A program made the position numbers and the translations under genes. DNA of 64,000 nucleotides, from positions 51,023-115,022 of the forward strand of contig CAJJAM010000030.1 of NCBI GenBank assembly GCA_905182235.1. Direction: 5' to 3'. The notes under the pieces were generated by a model. That model did not search any database. It saw only the letters and a program-made list of their open reading frames with translations, and was not told the origin of the DNA. Source of the stretch: SAR86 cluster bacterium SAR86B (GTDB taxonomy: Bacteria; Pseudomonadota; Gammaproteobacteria; Magnimaribacterales; Magnimaribacteraceae). The stretch's first letter is position 1. Each line of letters starts with the position of its first letter. Positions 8,999-17,952 of this stretch are shown here, piece after piece.

Positions 8999-9982
8999 TT
9001 ATGAATTAAAAGTATCGTTAATTAATTGATAGGATTCTTGTCTAGCAGAAAAAGGCTCGCATATTGTAATGATTTTTAGCTCCTCTGGAACCACTTTGTC
9101 TAAAAGAGGCTTTAATTTATCTTTTACTAAAGTGGGCGATCCTACAAAGGTTCGATTATCTGATTCAGTAACTGATTCAGCGTTTATCTGACTTCTTGAC
9201 TCTTCCATGGTTGGGAAGGCAGAAAATTTTCCTACTTGGCTGTTCTTTCTCCAAAGAGCAGCACTCGAAGCCAGTTCTTCGGCACGTTTATCAGTTTCAG
9301 CACAAATACTAAAAACTCCTAGACTGATTCTTGGAAATTCTGAGAATGCTGAAGGGACAAAATTTTTCCTGTAAATCTCAGCCAAGTGCAAACAATCTTG
9401 ATTGATAAAATAAGCCAAAGACATAGGAAGACCAAACTGTGCTGCGTATTCAGCACCTTGTTGAGAAGAAACTAGAAGCCAAACTTCAGGTAAATTACCT
9501 AAACCAGGCGTGACGCTAACGCTTTCAAAAGATTCTGTTGAAGAGATTTCTCCTGAAAGAAAGGATCTTAAATCATTCATCTTTGTAGGGAAAAATTCAG
9601 GGCCTGTTGTCTTTGAACCATAAGCCAAAGCTCCAGCTTGATAAGGATCGCTGCCCGGCGCCCTCCCGAGTCCTAAATCAATACGTTTTGGAAACATAGA
9701 TTCTAAAAGACGAAAATTTTCTGCAACTTTATAGGGACTGTAATGCATCAACATGACCCCTCCTGAACCAATACGAATCTTTTTAGTGGCTGCAGCCAAT
9801 CGAGGCATTAAAATTTCAGGCGAACACCCTGCAAACGAAGTAGAGCCGTGGTGCTCAGCAACCCAAAATCTATTTAGCCCAATGGAGTCAGAGAACTCTG
9901 CTAAACGAAGTGTTTCCTCAATAGCCTGATTGGCGTCGGTATTGGTAAAAATTGGAGACTGATCAACCACACTAATCTTCAA
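8999..9982 (-). CDS. LLM-class flavin-dependent monooxygenase (luciferase-like, MsnO8 type)
   Basis: A 327-residue bacterial-luciferase-fold enzyme using reduced FMN and oxygen. Motifs include the start KISVVDQSPI, FWVAEHHGS near residue 40, GSGGVMLMHYSPYKVAE near 73-89, and DLGLGRAPGSDP near 102-113, as in the MsnO8-like LLM family. The substrate cannot be read from sequence. The start codon appears to be TTG at 9980-9982 on the minus strand: AAGGG lies 7 bases upstream, no in-frame ATG is nearby, and it gives the family N-terminus. The MFS gene follows on the same strand after 27 bases. Confidence 0.82.
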   Translation of the reverse strand: MKISVVDQSPIFTNTDANQAIEETLRLAEFSDSIGLNRFWVAEHHGSTSFAGCSPEILMPRLAAATKKIRIGSGGVMLMHYSPYKVAENFRLLESMFPKRIDLGLGRAPGSDPYQAGALAYGSKTTGPEFFPTKMNDLRSFLSGEISSTESFESVSVTPGLGNLPEVWLLVSSQQGAEYAAQFGLPMSLAYFINQDCLHLAEIYRKNFVPSAFSEFPRISLGVFSICAETDKRAEELASSAALWRKNSQVGKFSAFPTMEESRSQINAESVTESDNRTFVGSPTLVKDKLKPLLDKVVPEELKIITICEPFSARQESYQLINDTFNS

Positions 9983-10009
9983 ACTACTGCCCTTATAATT
10001 TATATAACT

Positions 10010-10039
10010 TTGACTAATAACATTCCTGTTAAATTATAA
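10010..10039 (+). promoter_or_regulatory. Putative promoter for the ALDH12-like gene
   Basis: TTGACT at 10010-10015 and TTATAA at 10034-10039 are separated by 18 bases, about 64 bases before the ATG at 10103. This lies in the 120-base divergent gap between the luciferase-like and ALDH12-like genes. Judged by consensus only. Confidence 0.35.
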
Positions 10040-10102
10040 CAGTTTCAACAGTTTACTATTATGAGTTTAGGGTATAAGTTAAAGAATAATTTATAGAAAA
10101 AG

Positions 10103-11659
10103 ATGCGAACCCCTATAAAAAAAATATTTACATTTGACCCATTCGAAGAGAAGAAAGAAAGACAAATTCATCAAGTTCAGAACTTAATTTGGGGAGAATG
10201 GACAAAAGAATTAAGAGAAAATGAAGAGATTCTTGATCCAGTATCAGGTGAAATTTTTCTAAGAGTTCCTAATACTACTGATTTTTCAGAATATATTAAA
10301 AATTTTGATAGATGCCCTAAAAGTGGCCTTCATAATCCTATTAAAAACCCCGATAGATATTTAATGTTGGGTGAAGTTTCTAGAAATGCTTCAAGAATCC
10401 TGAAAGAAAAGAGTGTTGAGCAATACTTTTGTAAACTCATACAAAGAGTCATGCCTAAAAGCAAAAGCCAATGCCTTGGTGAAGTTGAAGTAACAAGGGT
10501 ATTTTTAGAAAATTTTTCCGGAGACAATGTTCGCTTTCTTGCTAGGAGTTTTTCTAATCCTGGTAATTATCTTGGTCAAGAAACTTCTGGTTACCGATGG
10601 CCATTTGGATCCGTTTGCATAATAGCTCCTTTTAATTTTCCTTTAGAAATACCCGTATTGCAAGTTATGGGTGCTTTGTTTATGGGGAACAGACCTCTGG
10701 TTAAAGTCGACTCAAAAGTCAGCGTTGTGTTTGAACAATTTTTAAGACTCTTAATACATTGTGGCCTACCTGCTTCCGATGTTGATTTCATAAATTGCAA
10801 AGGAGAAGTTATGGGTGAACTAATAAAAAGAAGTAAAAATCAAATCAGACTGCTTCAGTTCACAGGTTCCAAAGAGGTAGCTCAGCGATTAAGCCTAGAG
10901 ACTTTTGGAAAGATAAAAATTGAAGATGCAGGCTTTGATTGGAAGATAATTGGGCCCGATTATGACCCCAAATGGGCTAAACATGTAGCCTGGCAATGCG
11001 ACCAAGATGCTTATAATGCCTCTGGTCAAAAATGTTCGGCTCAAAGCTTTCTGTTTGTTCATAAGAATTGGGAGAAAGATCTTTTGCCGAGACTTAAAGA
11101 ATTAGCTTCAAAAAGAAAACTGGAGAATCTAGGTATTGGTCCTATTTTAACTTGGACTAATCAGCAAATTACAGAACATATTGATTGTTTGCTGACCATA
11201 CCTGGTTCAAGAATCTTATTCGGCGGTAAGAAATTATTAAACAACACCATACCTCCTATTTATGGTTCTTATCAGCCTACAGCTTTAGAAATACCTATAG
11301 AGAAAATTTTGGGAGATCATTTTGAAATAATAACCAAAGAAGTCTTTGGGCCATTCCAAATTATTGTCGTCTACGAAGATAAGGACATGAAGATTGTTAA
11401 AAAGACTTTAGAAAATATTTCTCAAAACTTAACTGCAGCAATAGTAAGTAATGATATTTTATTTCAACAGGAAATATTGGCCAGTACGGTAAATGGAACA
11501 ACTTATAGTGGAATGAAAGCCCGTACTACGGGAGCTCCTCAAAACCATTGGTTTGGTCCTTCTGGAGATCCGAGATCTGCAGGAATAGGAACGCCAGAGG
11601 CAATAATTAGTACCTGGAGCTCACATAGAGAAATTATTAAAGACGTAGGTCCTTTGTAG
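10103..11659 (+). CDS. Delta-1-pyrroline-5-carboxylate dehydrogenase, ALDH12 type
   Basis: A 518-residue aldehyde dehydrogenase. It shares with plant ALDH12A1, as I remember that sequence, many distinctive stretches: CPKSGLHNPIKNPDRYL near 71-87, ENFSGDNVRFLARSF near 136-150, GYRWPFG, APFNFPLEIP at 175-184, KVDSKVS at 201-207, EDAGFDWKIIGPD at 274-286, QCDQDAYNASGQKCSAQS at 298-315, and TTGAPQNHWFGPSGDPR near the end. Catalytic Cys311 and Glu274 are present. ALDH12 oxidises pyrroline-5-carboxylate/glutamate semialdehyde to glutamate, the second step of proline breakdown. This differs from the PutA fusion usual in gammaproteobacteria, and no proline dehydrogenase lies beside it. Substrate is by homology only. 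Two bases separate its end from the convergent DUF7064-like gene. Confidence 0.82.
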   Translation: MRTPIKKIFTFDPFEEKKERQIHQVQNLIWGEWTKELRENEEILDPVSGEIFLRVPNTTDFSEYIKNFDRCPKSGLHNPIKNPDRYLMLGEVSRNASRILKEKSVEQYFCKLIQRVMPKSKSQCLGEVEVTRVFLENFSGDNVRFLARSFSNPGNYLGQETSGYRWPFGSVCIIAPFNFPLEIPVLQVMGALFMGNRPLVKVDSKVSVVFEQFLRLLIHCGLPASDVDFINCKGEVMGELIKRSKNQIRLLQFTGSKEVAQRLSLETFGKIKIEDAGFDWKIIGPDYDPKWAKHVAWQCDQDAYNASGQKCSAQSFLFVHKNWEKDLLPRLKELASKRKLENLGIGPILTWTNQQITEHIDCLLTIPGSRILFGGKKLLNNTIPPIYGSYQPTALEIPIEKILGDHFEIITKEVFGPFQIIVVYEDKDMKIVKKTLENISQNLTAAIVSNDILFQQEILASTVNGTTYSGMKARTTGAPQNHWFGPSGDPRSAGIGTPEAIISTWSSHREIIKDVGPL

Positions 11660-11661
11660 GT

Positions 11662-12675
11662 TTATAGACCAACTGGTTTCCCGTCTACAACCTGATCTAA
11701 ATATTCGGACATTCCATAACCAACTATGCCCTTGTATGTGTATTCGGTCATGCCTTCTGAAATTCTAGTGGTTAACATTTTTCCTTCTGGATTTTCACGT
11801 CTATTTCTAAGCGGAATAAGTGACAACACTTTGCCTTCTATCTCGTATTCGTCCTTGTCTGTTTTCGCCCAAGCTTTGAAGCTAGTATGAAAATAGTCTT
11901 CATCATATTCGGTTTCAATTCTGCAATCTTTAATGGTTTGATATTCTCCATCTACCAAGACAATCCCGCCACGCTTTTCTGAGTCCTCATTTTGATGAAC
12001 AATACTTAACATAAAACCAATTTCGTCGTTAATGTTTATCGTTAACCACCTATACCACTCAATGGCTTGCCAATAACGCGGACCCCAACTCTTATCTCTA
12101 AGACCAAGTCCTTGTATAGCCCACTCCTCATCTCCTACTTTGATGGTGCCAACACCGGAAGTGTGTTGCTCGTAGTGAGCTTTAGAAAAACTCTTTTCTG
12201 GGTCTGAATTCATAGGAGATCCATCTTTACGAACTGCTTGACCACCAAACATTGGGGATATTCCTTCAATTTGAATATTAACTTCGCAAGGCTGCGTAAT
12301 GTTAGATTTAAATGCTTTTGCAGGATCCATCATTTGTTTTGGGTCTTCTAGAATCAACAACTTACCAGTGTAAGAAACTGCAAGTTTTTTAAAAGGCTCT
12401 AGAACCTTAAACTCCATTCCTCCGGCATTAAATAGCTCATTAGTGTCAATACTTGGTCTGCCAAACATAAAACCTACTTTTCCGTCTGGTAGGTATAAAC
12501 AGCAGGTCATTTCCGCGTAACCTTCGTTGGGTCTATTTCCTAATCTAAACCACCCGCCTATCTTTGATGAGTGATCAAAGACATTGAAATACATACTCTC
12601 GTTATAATTACTGACTTCATCTGGGATATGATTAAACTCATCTTCTGGCTCTAGTTTTATTATTATTTCGCTCAT
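11662..12675 (-). CDS. Uncharacterised protein, DUF7064/DUF7065-like
   Basis: A 337-residue soluble protein with no signal peptide or membrane segment. The N-terminal part has KIGGWFRLGNRPNEGYAEM near 39-57, and the C-terminal half contains GLGLRDKSWGPRYW near 190-203 and WYRWLTI, features I associate with DUF7064/7065 (lipocalin-like, once grouped with hydroxyneurosporene-synthase-like proteins). Function is unknown; relatives are frequent near lipid or steroid catabolic genes, which I cannot confirm here. Its start overlaps the queG stop by 4 bases (ATGA-type coupling), so it is translated downstream of queG. The pairing may be accidental. Confidence 0.6.
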   Translation of the reverse strand: MSEIIIKLEPEDEFNHIPDEVSNYNESMYFNVFDHSSKIGGWFRLGNRPNEGYAEMTCCLYLPDGKVGFMFGRPSIDTNELFNAGGMEFKVLEPFKKLAVSYTGKLLILEDPKQMMDPAKAFKSNITQPCEVNIQIEGISPMFGGQAVRKDGSPMNSDPEKSFSKAHYEQHTSGVGTIKVGDEEWAIQGLGLRDKSWGPRYWQAIEWYRWLTININDEIGFMLSIVHQNEDSEKRGGIVLVDGEYQTIKDCRIETEYDEDYFHTSFKAWAKTDKDEYEIEGKVLSLIPLRNRRENPEGKMLTTRISEGMTEYTYKGIVGYGMSEYLDQVVDGKPVGL

Positions 12676-13748
12676 TTTTTCTCTTTATTCTTGTGTTGCT
12701 CTATGGCCCAGTTTACATGCTCTTTTACTATCTCTGAAGGATCATCTTTCTTTGAATGGAGAACCCTTAAAACTTCAACGGAAGACTCAGCATTTCCCAA
12801 AGCAATAGCTATATTTCTTAACCAGCTTTCATAGCCTGCACGCCGTATAGGAGAGCCCTGTGTTTTTTCCAAGAATTCCTCTTCTGACCACATGAAAAGG
12901 TTCGATAAATCTATGTCATCTAGATTGTGTCTAGGTTTAAAATCAACTTCGTCCGTGATCTTTAAAAATTTATTCCAAGGACAGAATATCTGACAATCAT
13001 CACAACCAAAAATTCTATTACCCATCATTGGTCTTAATTCTTCTTTAATAGAGCCTTTGTATTCAATGGTTAAGTATGAAATACATTTTCTTGCGTCCAA
13101 TTGATTTGGACCTTCAAAAGCTTTTGTGGGACATACGTCCATGCAAGATGTGCAAGACCCGCAATGGCTTACAATTTCTGGCTCATCAATAGGTAGCTCC
13201 AGATCCGTGTATATTTCACCAAGAAAAAAATAAGAACCGGCATTCTTGTTTAAAAGAAGAGTATTCTTGCCAATCCAACCGAGGCCTGCCTTTTGAGCTA
13301 AAGCTTTTTCTAATACCGGGGCACTGTCTACAAAAACTCTATTCTCATGGGAAGAGTGAGCTTTAATTTTTGAGACCAATTTCTTTAATCTTGATCTCAT
13401 GATTTTATGGTAATCTCTTCCCCTTGCATAACCTGACACAAAGGCTTTCTTGTCTTTTTTTAACAACTCCAATCCGTTGTAATTTTCAGGCAAGTAATTC
13501 ATCGACAAGGAAATAATTCTTTTTGTTCCTTCGACCAGCTCTGCGGGTTGAGATCTTTTCTTCCCGTGCTTTTCCATGTATTTCATTTCACCGTGATAAT
13601 CTTTCTCGAGCCATTTTTCTAAGTACCTTTGATCTTGGGAAAGATCAATGTCAGTAATGCCTATCGAGCTAAAACCAAGTTCAGAAGACCAAAGCTTGAT
13701 CTGCTCTGCTAAGAGAGAAAGATCTTTTTTGGTCAATAAATTATTCAT
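12672..13748 (-). CDS. queG: Epoxyqueuosine reductase
   Basis: A 358-residue cobalamin-dependent iron-sulfur enzyme that reduces epoxyqueuosine to queuosine in tRNA, the last step of queuosine synthesis. Two 4Fe-4S motifs are visible: CGSCTSCMDVCP near 196-207 and CDDCQIFCPWNKF near 250-262. The GYARGRDYHKIM stretch near residue 107 belongs to the DUF1730 N-terminal domain, and the C-terminus carries the short HEAT-like helical region (RNIAIALGNA). The gene diverges from nnr, 67 bases to its start, as queG (yjeS) and nnr (yjeF) do in many gammaproteobacteria. Confidence 0.95.
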   Translation of the reverse strand: MNNLLTKKDLSLLAEQIKLWSSELGFSSIGITDIDLSQDQRYLEKWLEKDYHGEMKYMEKHGKKRSQPAELVEGTKRIISLSMNYLPENYNGLELLKKDKKAFVSGYARGRDYHKIMRSRLKKLVSKIKAHSSHENRVFVDSAPVLEKALAQKAGLGWIGKNTLLLNKNAGSYFFLGEIYTDLELPIDEPEIVSHCGSCTSCMDVCPTKAFEGPNQLDARKCISYLTIEYKGSIKEELRPMMGNRIFGCDDCQIFCPWNKFLKITDEVDFKPRHNLDDIDLSNLFMWSEEEFLEKTQGSPIRRAGYESWLRNIAIALGNAESSVEVLRVLHSKKDDPSEIVKEHVNWAIEQHKNKEKK

Positions 13749-13815
13749 GTATTAATTAGTGGAGAAAGTAAGCAAAGGCTATAATTTTAACTACAAATTT
13801 TTATATAGAAAACTT

Positions 13816-15330
13816 ATGCAACTTTATACCTCCAAACAAACTAGGAAAATAGATAATTTAGCAATTAAGCAAAAAGATATCAGTGGATATTCCTTAATGC
13901 AGGATGCTGCAGAATTCTCACTTAACGTATTAATACAAGAATGGGGAAAAGCTGATCAAGTTGTGGTGTTTTGTTCTAAAGGAAAAAACTCCGGAGATGG
14001 CTTTTTGTTAGCAAGCTATGCCAAAGAGTTTGGTCTCGATAGTTTGATTGTTCTTTCTTGTCCAATAAAAGATATCTCGGGTGTAGCCAAGAAAGCATTT
14101 GAAGAAGCTAAAGAATCCGGCGTTTCGGTTGTCAGTTTTAATTCGTTAAATAAAATAAAGATTACTAAAAACGCGGTCATTGTCGATGCACTGATTGGCA
14201 CTGGTCTCAAAGGAGAAGTCAGAAGCTCCATAAAAAAAGCTATTCAATCCATCAATAAGCTCAGTTTAAAAAACCCTGTTTTATCTTTAGACGTTCCATC
14301 GGGTATTTGTTCAGACACAGGGAAAACGAAAGGCGTAAGTGTTGTTGCGGACACTACGGCTACTTTTGTAGGCCAAAAAAGAGGTTGCTTTACTTCAGAA
14401 GGTCGTTCTTGCTCAGGTGAAATATTCTTTTCAGATCTTAATATTCCAAAAAGTGTCTCTTCTAAAGTAAAGTCAGAATGTTCTCTTTTGGATATGGAAA
14501 ACCAAATAGATAAAATTATCTTAAGAGATCTTAATTCTCACAAAGGTAATTTTGGTCACGTGCTCGTGGTGGGCGGAAATAGCGGTTACGGCGGAGCAGG
14601 CATCCTCGCAGCAAAAGCCGCAGCGTATTCGGGTGCAGGGTTAGTAGGACTGGCAACTAAACCTGAACATGTTGGACCTAGTATTGTTTCATGCCCTGAA
14701 GTTATGGCCATTGGGGTTAATTCTGGCCAAGACTTAGAATCTTATCTAGAAAACCCTAACGTAATAGCCATAGGGCCTGGCTTAGGTCAAACGGCCTGGT
14801 CGGAACAATTATTACAAAGAGTCTTTATTGAAGCTGACAGAAGACAAGTTGCAGTTATTTTAGATGCGGATGCATTGAACCTTTTGTCCACTCTTAAATT
14901 ATCAACCAAGAGACCGGACAATCTGGTTATCACCCCTCATCCAGGAGAAGCAGCTCGACTGCTTGGAAAAACAATACATGAAATAGAATCCGATCGATTT
15001 AAGTCAGTTGCACTTCTGCAAGAAAAATATAACGCCGTGGTTGTTTTAAAAGGATCAGGTTCTCTGGTTTGTTATAAAAAATCAGGTCTTCAAAAAATTG
15101 GTGTGTGTAATGCAGGAAACCCCGGTATGGCCACTGGTGGAATGGGGGATATTCTGACCGGCTTAATCGCGGGTTTATTAGCGCAAGGCTTGAACACTTC
15201 TGATGCTGTAGAAATGGGCGTGGATCTCCATGCCAAATCAGCTGATCTAGCTTCATTGGAAGTGGGTGAAATTGGTTTACTTCCAAGTGATGTTTTGGAA
15301 GAGATTAGGTATTTATTGCAATATGACTAA
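13816..15330 (+). CDS. nnr: Bifunctional NAD(P)H-hydrate epimerase / ADP-dependent NAD(P)H-hydrate dehydratase
   Basis: Repairs damaged NAD(P)H hydrates. The product from ATG 13816 is 504 residues. The N-terminal YjeF_N epimerase domain (about 1-210) has CSKGKNSGDGF and DALIGTGLKG; the C-terminal dehydratase (about 225-500) has VVGGNSGYGGAG, ILDADALNLL, TPHPGEAARLL and NAGNPGMATGGMGD, the last being the ADP/NADHX-binding and catalytic stretch. An in-frame GTG at 13759 would add 19 residues unlike the family, which begins near LYTSKQTRKID, so I prefer 13816. The stop overlaps tsaE by 8 bases. Confidence 0.93.
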   Translation: MQLYTSKQTRKIDNLAIKQKDISGYSLMQDAAEFSLNVLIQEWGKADQVVVFCSKGKNSGDGFLLASYAKEFGLDSLIVLSCPIKDISGVAKKAFEEAKESGVSVVSFNSLNKIKITKNAVIVDALIGTGLKGEVRSSIKKAIQSINKLSLKNPVLSLDVPSGICSDTGKTKGVSVVADTTATFVGQKRGCFTSEGRSCSGEIFFSDLNIPKSVSSKVKSECSLLDMENQIDKIILRDLNSHKGNFGHVLVVGGNSGYGGAGILAAKAAAYSGAGLVGLATKPEHVGPSIVSCPEVMAIGVNSGQDLESYLENPNVIAIGPGLGQTAWSEQLLQRVFIEADRRQVAVILDADALNLLSTLKLSTKRPDNLVITPHPGEAARLLGKTIHEIESDRFKSVALLQEKYNAVVVLKGSGSLVCYKKSGLQKIGVCNAGNPGMATGGMGDILTGLIAGLLAQGLNTSDAVEMGVDLHAKSADLASLEVGEIGLLPSDVLEEIRYLLQYD

Positions 15331-15766
15331 AGAATTAAAAACTCTTCATGAAGAGCAAACCATTAGTGCTGGAGAAGATTTCTCTAAGGTTTTAACTTTG
15401 AAGAAAATTGACAGAGCACTCGTAATATTTCTAGAAGGCGACTTAGGTGCAGGTAAAACAACCTTTACAAAGGGGATTATGCGTGGACTTGGGCATAAAG
15501 GATTGGTAAAAAGCCCCACTTATAACTTAATAGAAATCTATGAAACAGAGCATTTAAAGATATTCCACTTTGACCTCTACAGAATAAAAGACCCTTATGA
15601 GCTAGAAGAAATCGGAATAAGAGAATACCTTGAAGAACCGTTGTCAGCTTGTATCTTTGAATGGCCCATAAACGCCAAGTCTTTATTGCCAAAACCCGAC
15701 TATCAGGTAAGCATAAAACACTTAAACGAAACTGAATCCGAAAGCAGAAAAATTAGCATCCAATAA
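15323..15766 (+). CDS. tsaE: tRNA threonylcarbamoyladenosine biosynthesis ATPase TsaE
   Basis: A 147-residue P-loop ATPase that works with TsaB and TsaD to make t6A37 in ANN-decoding tRNAs. Walker A is GDLGAGKTTFTKG near residues 35-47, followed by KSPTYNL and FDLYRI, with the acidic IFEWP motif near 112. The start is the ATG at 15323, which overlaps the nnr stop (ATGACTAA); a longer in-frame extension into nnr is a shadow. The nnr-tsaE order is conserved in gammaproteobacteria; amiC/mutL, which often follow, are replaced here by a metallophosphoesterase. Confidence 0.94.
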   Translation: MTKELKTLHEEQTISAGEDFSKVLTLKKIDRALVIFLEGDLGAGKTTFTKGIMRGLGHKGLVKSPTYNLIEIYETEHLKIFHFDLYRIKDPYELEEIGIREYLEEPLSACIFEWPINAKSLLPKPDYQVSIKHLNETESESRKISIQ

Positions 15767-15777
15767 TCAATACTATT

Positions 15778-16680
15778 ATGAAATTACTTATCCAATTAAT
15801 TCTTGTTTTATCAATCAATACAATCTCTGCAGACGGCCATTCAGAAATTGCAGAAAGAACAAAATTAGAGGACTTGGTTTTTTGTTTTGTTGGCGACACT
15901 GGAGAGTTAACAGACACTCAGTCTCTGGTAGCTCAATCCCTCGCCCAATCAGACTGCAGTATGATCTGGCACACAGGAGATATTATTTATCCTTCAGGGA
16001 TAGACGATGCAAATGACCCTGAATTTGATAATAAGTTTCTTACTCCCTTTAAAGAAATTTTAAATAAGGACATCCCTTTTTATCTCACGTTAGGAAATCA
16101 TGATTATAAAAAAGATCCCTCAGGCTATATTGAAATAGCAAATAAAAATCCTTTAATCAATTACCCTAATAATTTCTACGTTGAAGAGTTTGGCCCGGTT
16201 TGCTTCTTCGCTCTGGACACTTCCATTTTTGATAAACTTTATTTTTTCTACAAAAGAAGAGGACAGATCGACTGGTTAAATACTGCGGTTGATTCACTAA
16301 AAGAAAAATGTCAGTTTTCAATTGGTGTTGCTCACCACCCTCTCTTCAGTTCAGGAGACAGAGAAAAAGCAAGTCCACAGCTAGCAACTTTCTTAGAGAA
16401 ACATGTATTTGGAGTTATGGATATGTACATAACTGGACACAACCATGTCTTAGCCGATGAAGGAGATTTTCTAGGTACCACTCAACTGATTTCAGCAACC
16501 GGGAGTCTGCCTGGCGGCTCTCCAGAACAATCACCAGAAAATAAGTTTAATGTTGAAACACCTGGCTTCTTAAAGCTTCGATTTGTAACTCCCAATGAAG
16601 CAAATTACGAATTCATAAGTTCTGTAGACGGGAAATCTATCTGGGCAAACTCAAAGCAAGGACAGGGCTTAAGACCTTAA
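15778..16680 (+). CDS. Secreted metallophosphoesterase (purple acid phosphatase-like)
   Basis: A 300-residue exported protein: signal peptide with hydrophobic core about 3-18 and likely cleavage after ISA. All calcineurin-like metal motifs are visible: GDTG near 40, HTGDIIYPSG near 66-75, LGNHDY near 105-110, AHHPLFSSG near 184-192, and TGHNH near 219-223. This pattern is closest to the small purple acid phosphatases (tartrate-resistant type). It likely hydrolyses phosphomonoesters in the periplasm, supplying phosphate; substrate is inferred. It starts 11 bases after tsaE, so it can be read from the same transcript. A short AT-rich gap (16681-16733) separates it from the convergent oxidoreductase. 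Confidence 0.85.
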   Translation: MKLLIQLILVLSINTISADGHSEIAERTKLEDLVFCFVGDTGELTDTQSLVAQSLAQSDCSMIWHTGDIIYPSGIDDANDPEFDNKFLTPFKEILNKDIPFYLTLGNHDYKKDPSGYIEIANKNPLINYPNNFYVEEFGPVCFFALDTSIFDKLYFFYKRRGQIDWLNTAVDSLKEKCQFSIGVAHHPLFSSGDREKASPQLATFLEKHVFGVMDMYITGHNHVLADEGDFLGTTQLISATGSLPGGSPEQSPENKFNVETPGFLKLRFVTPNEANYEFISSVDGKSIWANSKQGQGLRP

Positions 16681-16733
16681 GCCTTATCTATTATTTTTAT
16701 AATAAATAGAATATAAACAGTTATATATAGATT

Positions 16734-17831
16734 TTAGTTAAAGTAATTAACTAATCTTGATTCCACTAATTTAGATAATGCCAAAGATGAAGTGAGGCCC
16801 GGAGAAGCATACCCAAGAACACTGATAATTACTGCTCCGTTAAAGTCTTCCACATCAACCACGAAATCATCCAAGCCTTCCAATGTTGGTCTAATTCCTG
16901 CATACCCTGGAGATAAATCTTCCTCTTTTAATCCAGGCCAAAAAGCTTGGACAGATTGATGAAACTCGCTCTTTCTATCTTCAGATTGAGAGTAATCTAT
17001 TTCAGAAATCTCATAAGCTGAAGGACCAAACCTAATGCCTTTCCCTAGGTCGATGGTCACATGCAGCCCTATGCTGTACTGAGTAGGAGTGGGATAAATC
17101 AAATGATTTAATTTTTCCTTACCTTGGTAAGTGTAGTACTCACCTTTTATGTATTTATTTTTAAATTTCTCTTCTTCGTAGATACTGTTGGCAATTTGGG
17201 TTGCGTTAATTCCAGCACAATTTATTAAATATTTTGTTTCTAAAATAAATTTCTCTTTTGTTTTTTTATCATGAATTAAAATTTCAAAACCTTTCCCGTT
17301 AGATTCAATGCTCAAACATTCATTGCCCAAAAGCACAGTTCCCTTTTCTTGCTCGAAGTCATTCCTTAAAGAATTCATAAAAGAGTGACTATCAAAAATT
17401 CCTGTGGAAGGAGAAAATAGAGACTCCTTTGAATAAATAAATGGGTAAGAATCTTTGATTGAATTGTCAAACTTTAGATCATGAACTCCACAGGAGTTTG
17501 CATTCTCAAAAATATTTTCTAACTTTTCAGTCTCTTCATCTGTGGTAGAAATAATAAATTTTCCGCACCGCATGTGTTGTATTTTTCTTTCCTGAAGATA
17601 GTCATAAAGCATTCTCTTTCCTTCTATGCACAACCTCGATTTAAGAGAATCTTTTTTGTAATAAATACCTGCGTGTATAACTTCAGAATTTCTGCTGGAA
17701 GTTTCTTGTCCAAGTGAAGAATTTCGTTCAACTATAAAAATATTTTCGAAACGTTTTGCTAGCCTACTTCCGATGGCAAGCCCGGAAACTCCTCCTCCTA
17801 TTATGAGACAATCTGCGTTGTATCTTTCCAT
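16734..17831 (-). CDS. FAD-dependent oxidoreductase, L-2-hydroxyglutarate oxidase (LhgO)-like
   Basis: A 365-residue DAO-family flavoprotein. The FAD-binding motif GGGVSGLAIGSRLA lies near 12-25, followed by ERNSSLGQETSSRNSEVIHAG, where the SRNSEVIHAG stretch is typical of LhgO/L2HGDH-like enzymes. The C-terminus has GYAGIRPTLEG and VISVLGYASPGLTSSLA. LhgO oxidises L-2-hydroxyglutarate to 2-oxoglutarate and passes electrons to the quinone pool. It is shorter than E. coli LhgO (about 420) and could act on another 2-hydroxy acid. A divergent 121-base gap separates it from the Gfo/Idh/MocA operon. Confidence 0.72.
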   Translation of the reverse strand: MERYNADCLIIGGGVSGLAIGSRLAKRFENIFIVERNSSLGQETSSRNSEVIHAGIYYKKDSLKSRLCIEGKRMLYDYLQERKIQHMRCGKFIISTTDEETEKLENIFENANSCGVHDLKFDNSIKDSYPFIYSKESLFSPSTGIFDSHSFMNSLRNDFEQEKGTVLLGNECLSIESNGKGFEILIHDKKTKEKFILETKYLINCAGINATQIANSIYEEEKFKNKYIKGEYYTYQGKEKLNHLIYPTPTQYSIGLHVTIDLGKGIRFGPSAYEISEIDYSQSEDRKSEFHQSVQAFWPGLKEEDLSPGYAGIRPTLEGLDDFVVDVEDFNGAVIISVLGYASPGLTSSLALSKLVESRLVNYFN

Positions 17832-17952
17832 GAAATTATCTTTTTTTTCTTTGCTTTATGTATTTGCTTTTTCTATCTTAACCAACTTATATTACAAGCT
17901 TGGTAAAAAAGAACCCTTTTATAGGTTAAAACTTGAATAAAATAGTATTTTG

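Noticed and set aside
13759-13815. GTG start extending Nnr by 19 residues
   Set aside because: The added residues are not family-like; the ATG at 13816 gives the usual YjeF N-terminus.
16681-16733. Terminator hairpin between the metallophosphoesterase and the LhgO-like gene
   Set aside because: The AT-rich TCTATT/AATAGA pairing is short and interrupted, with no GC stem or T run.
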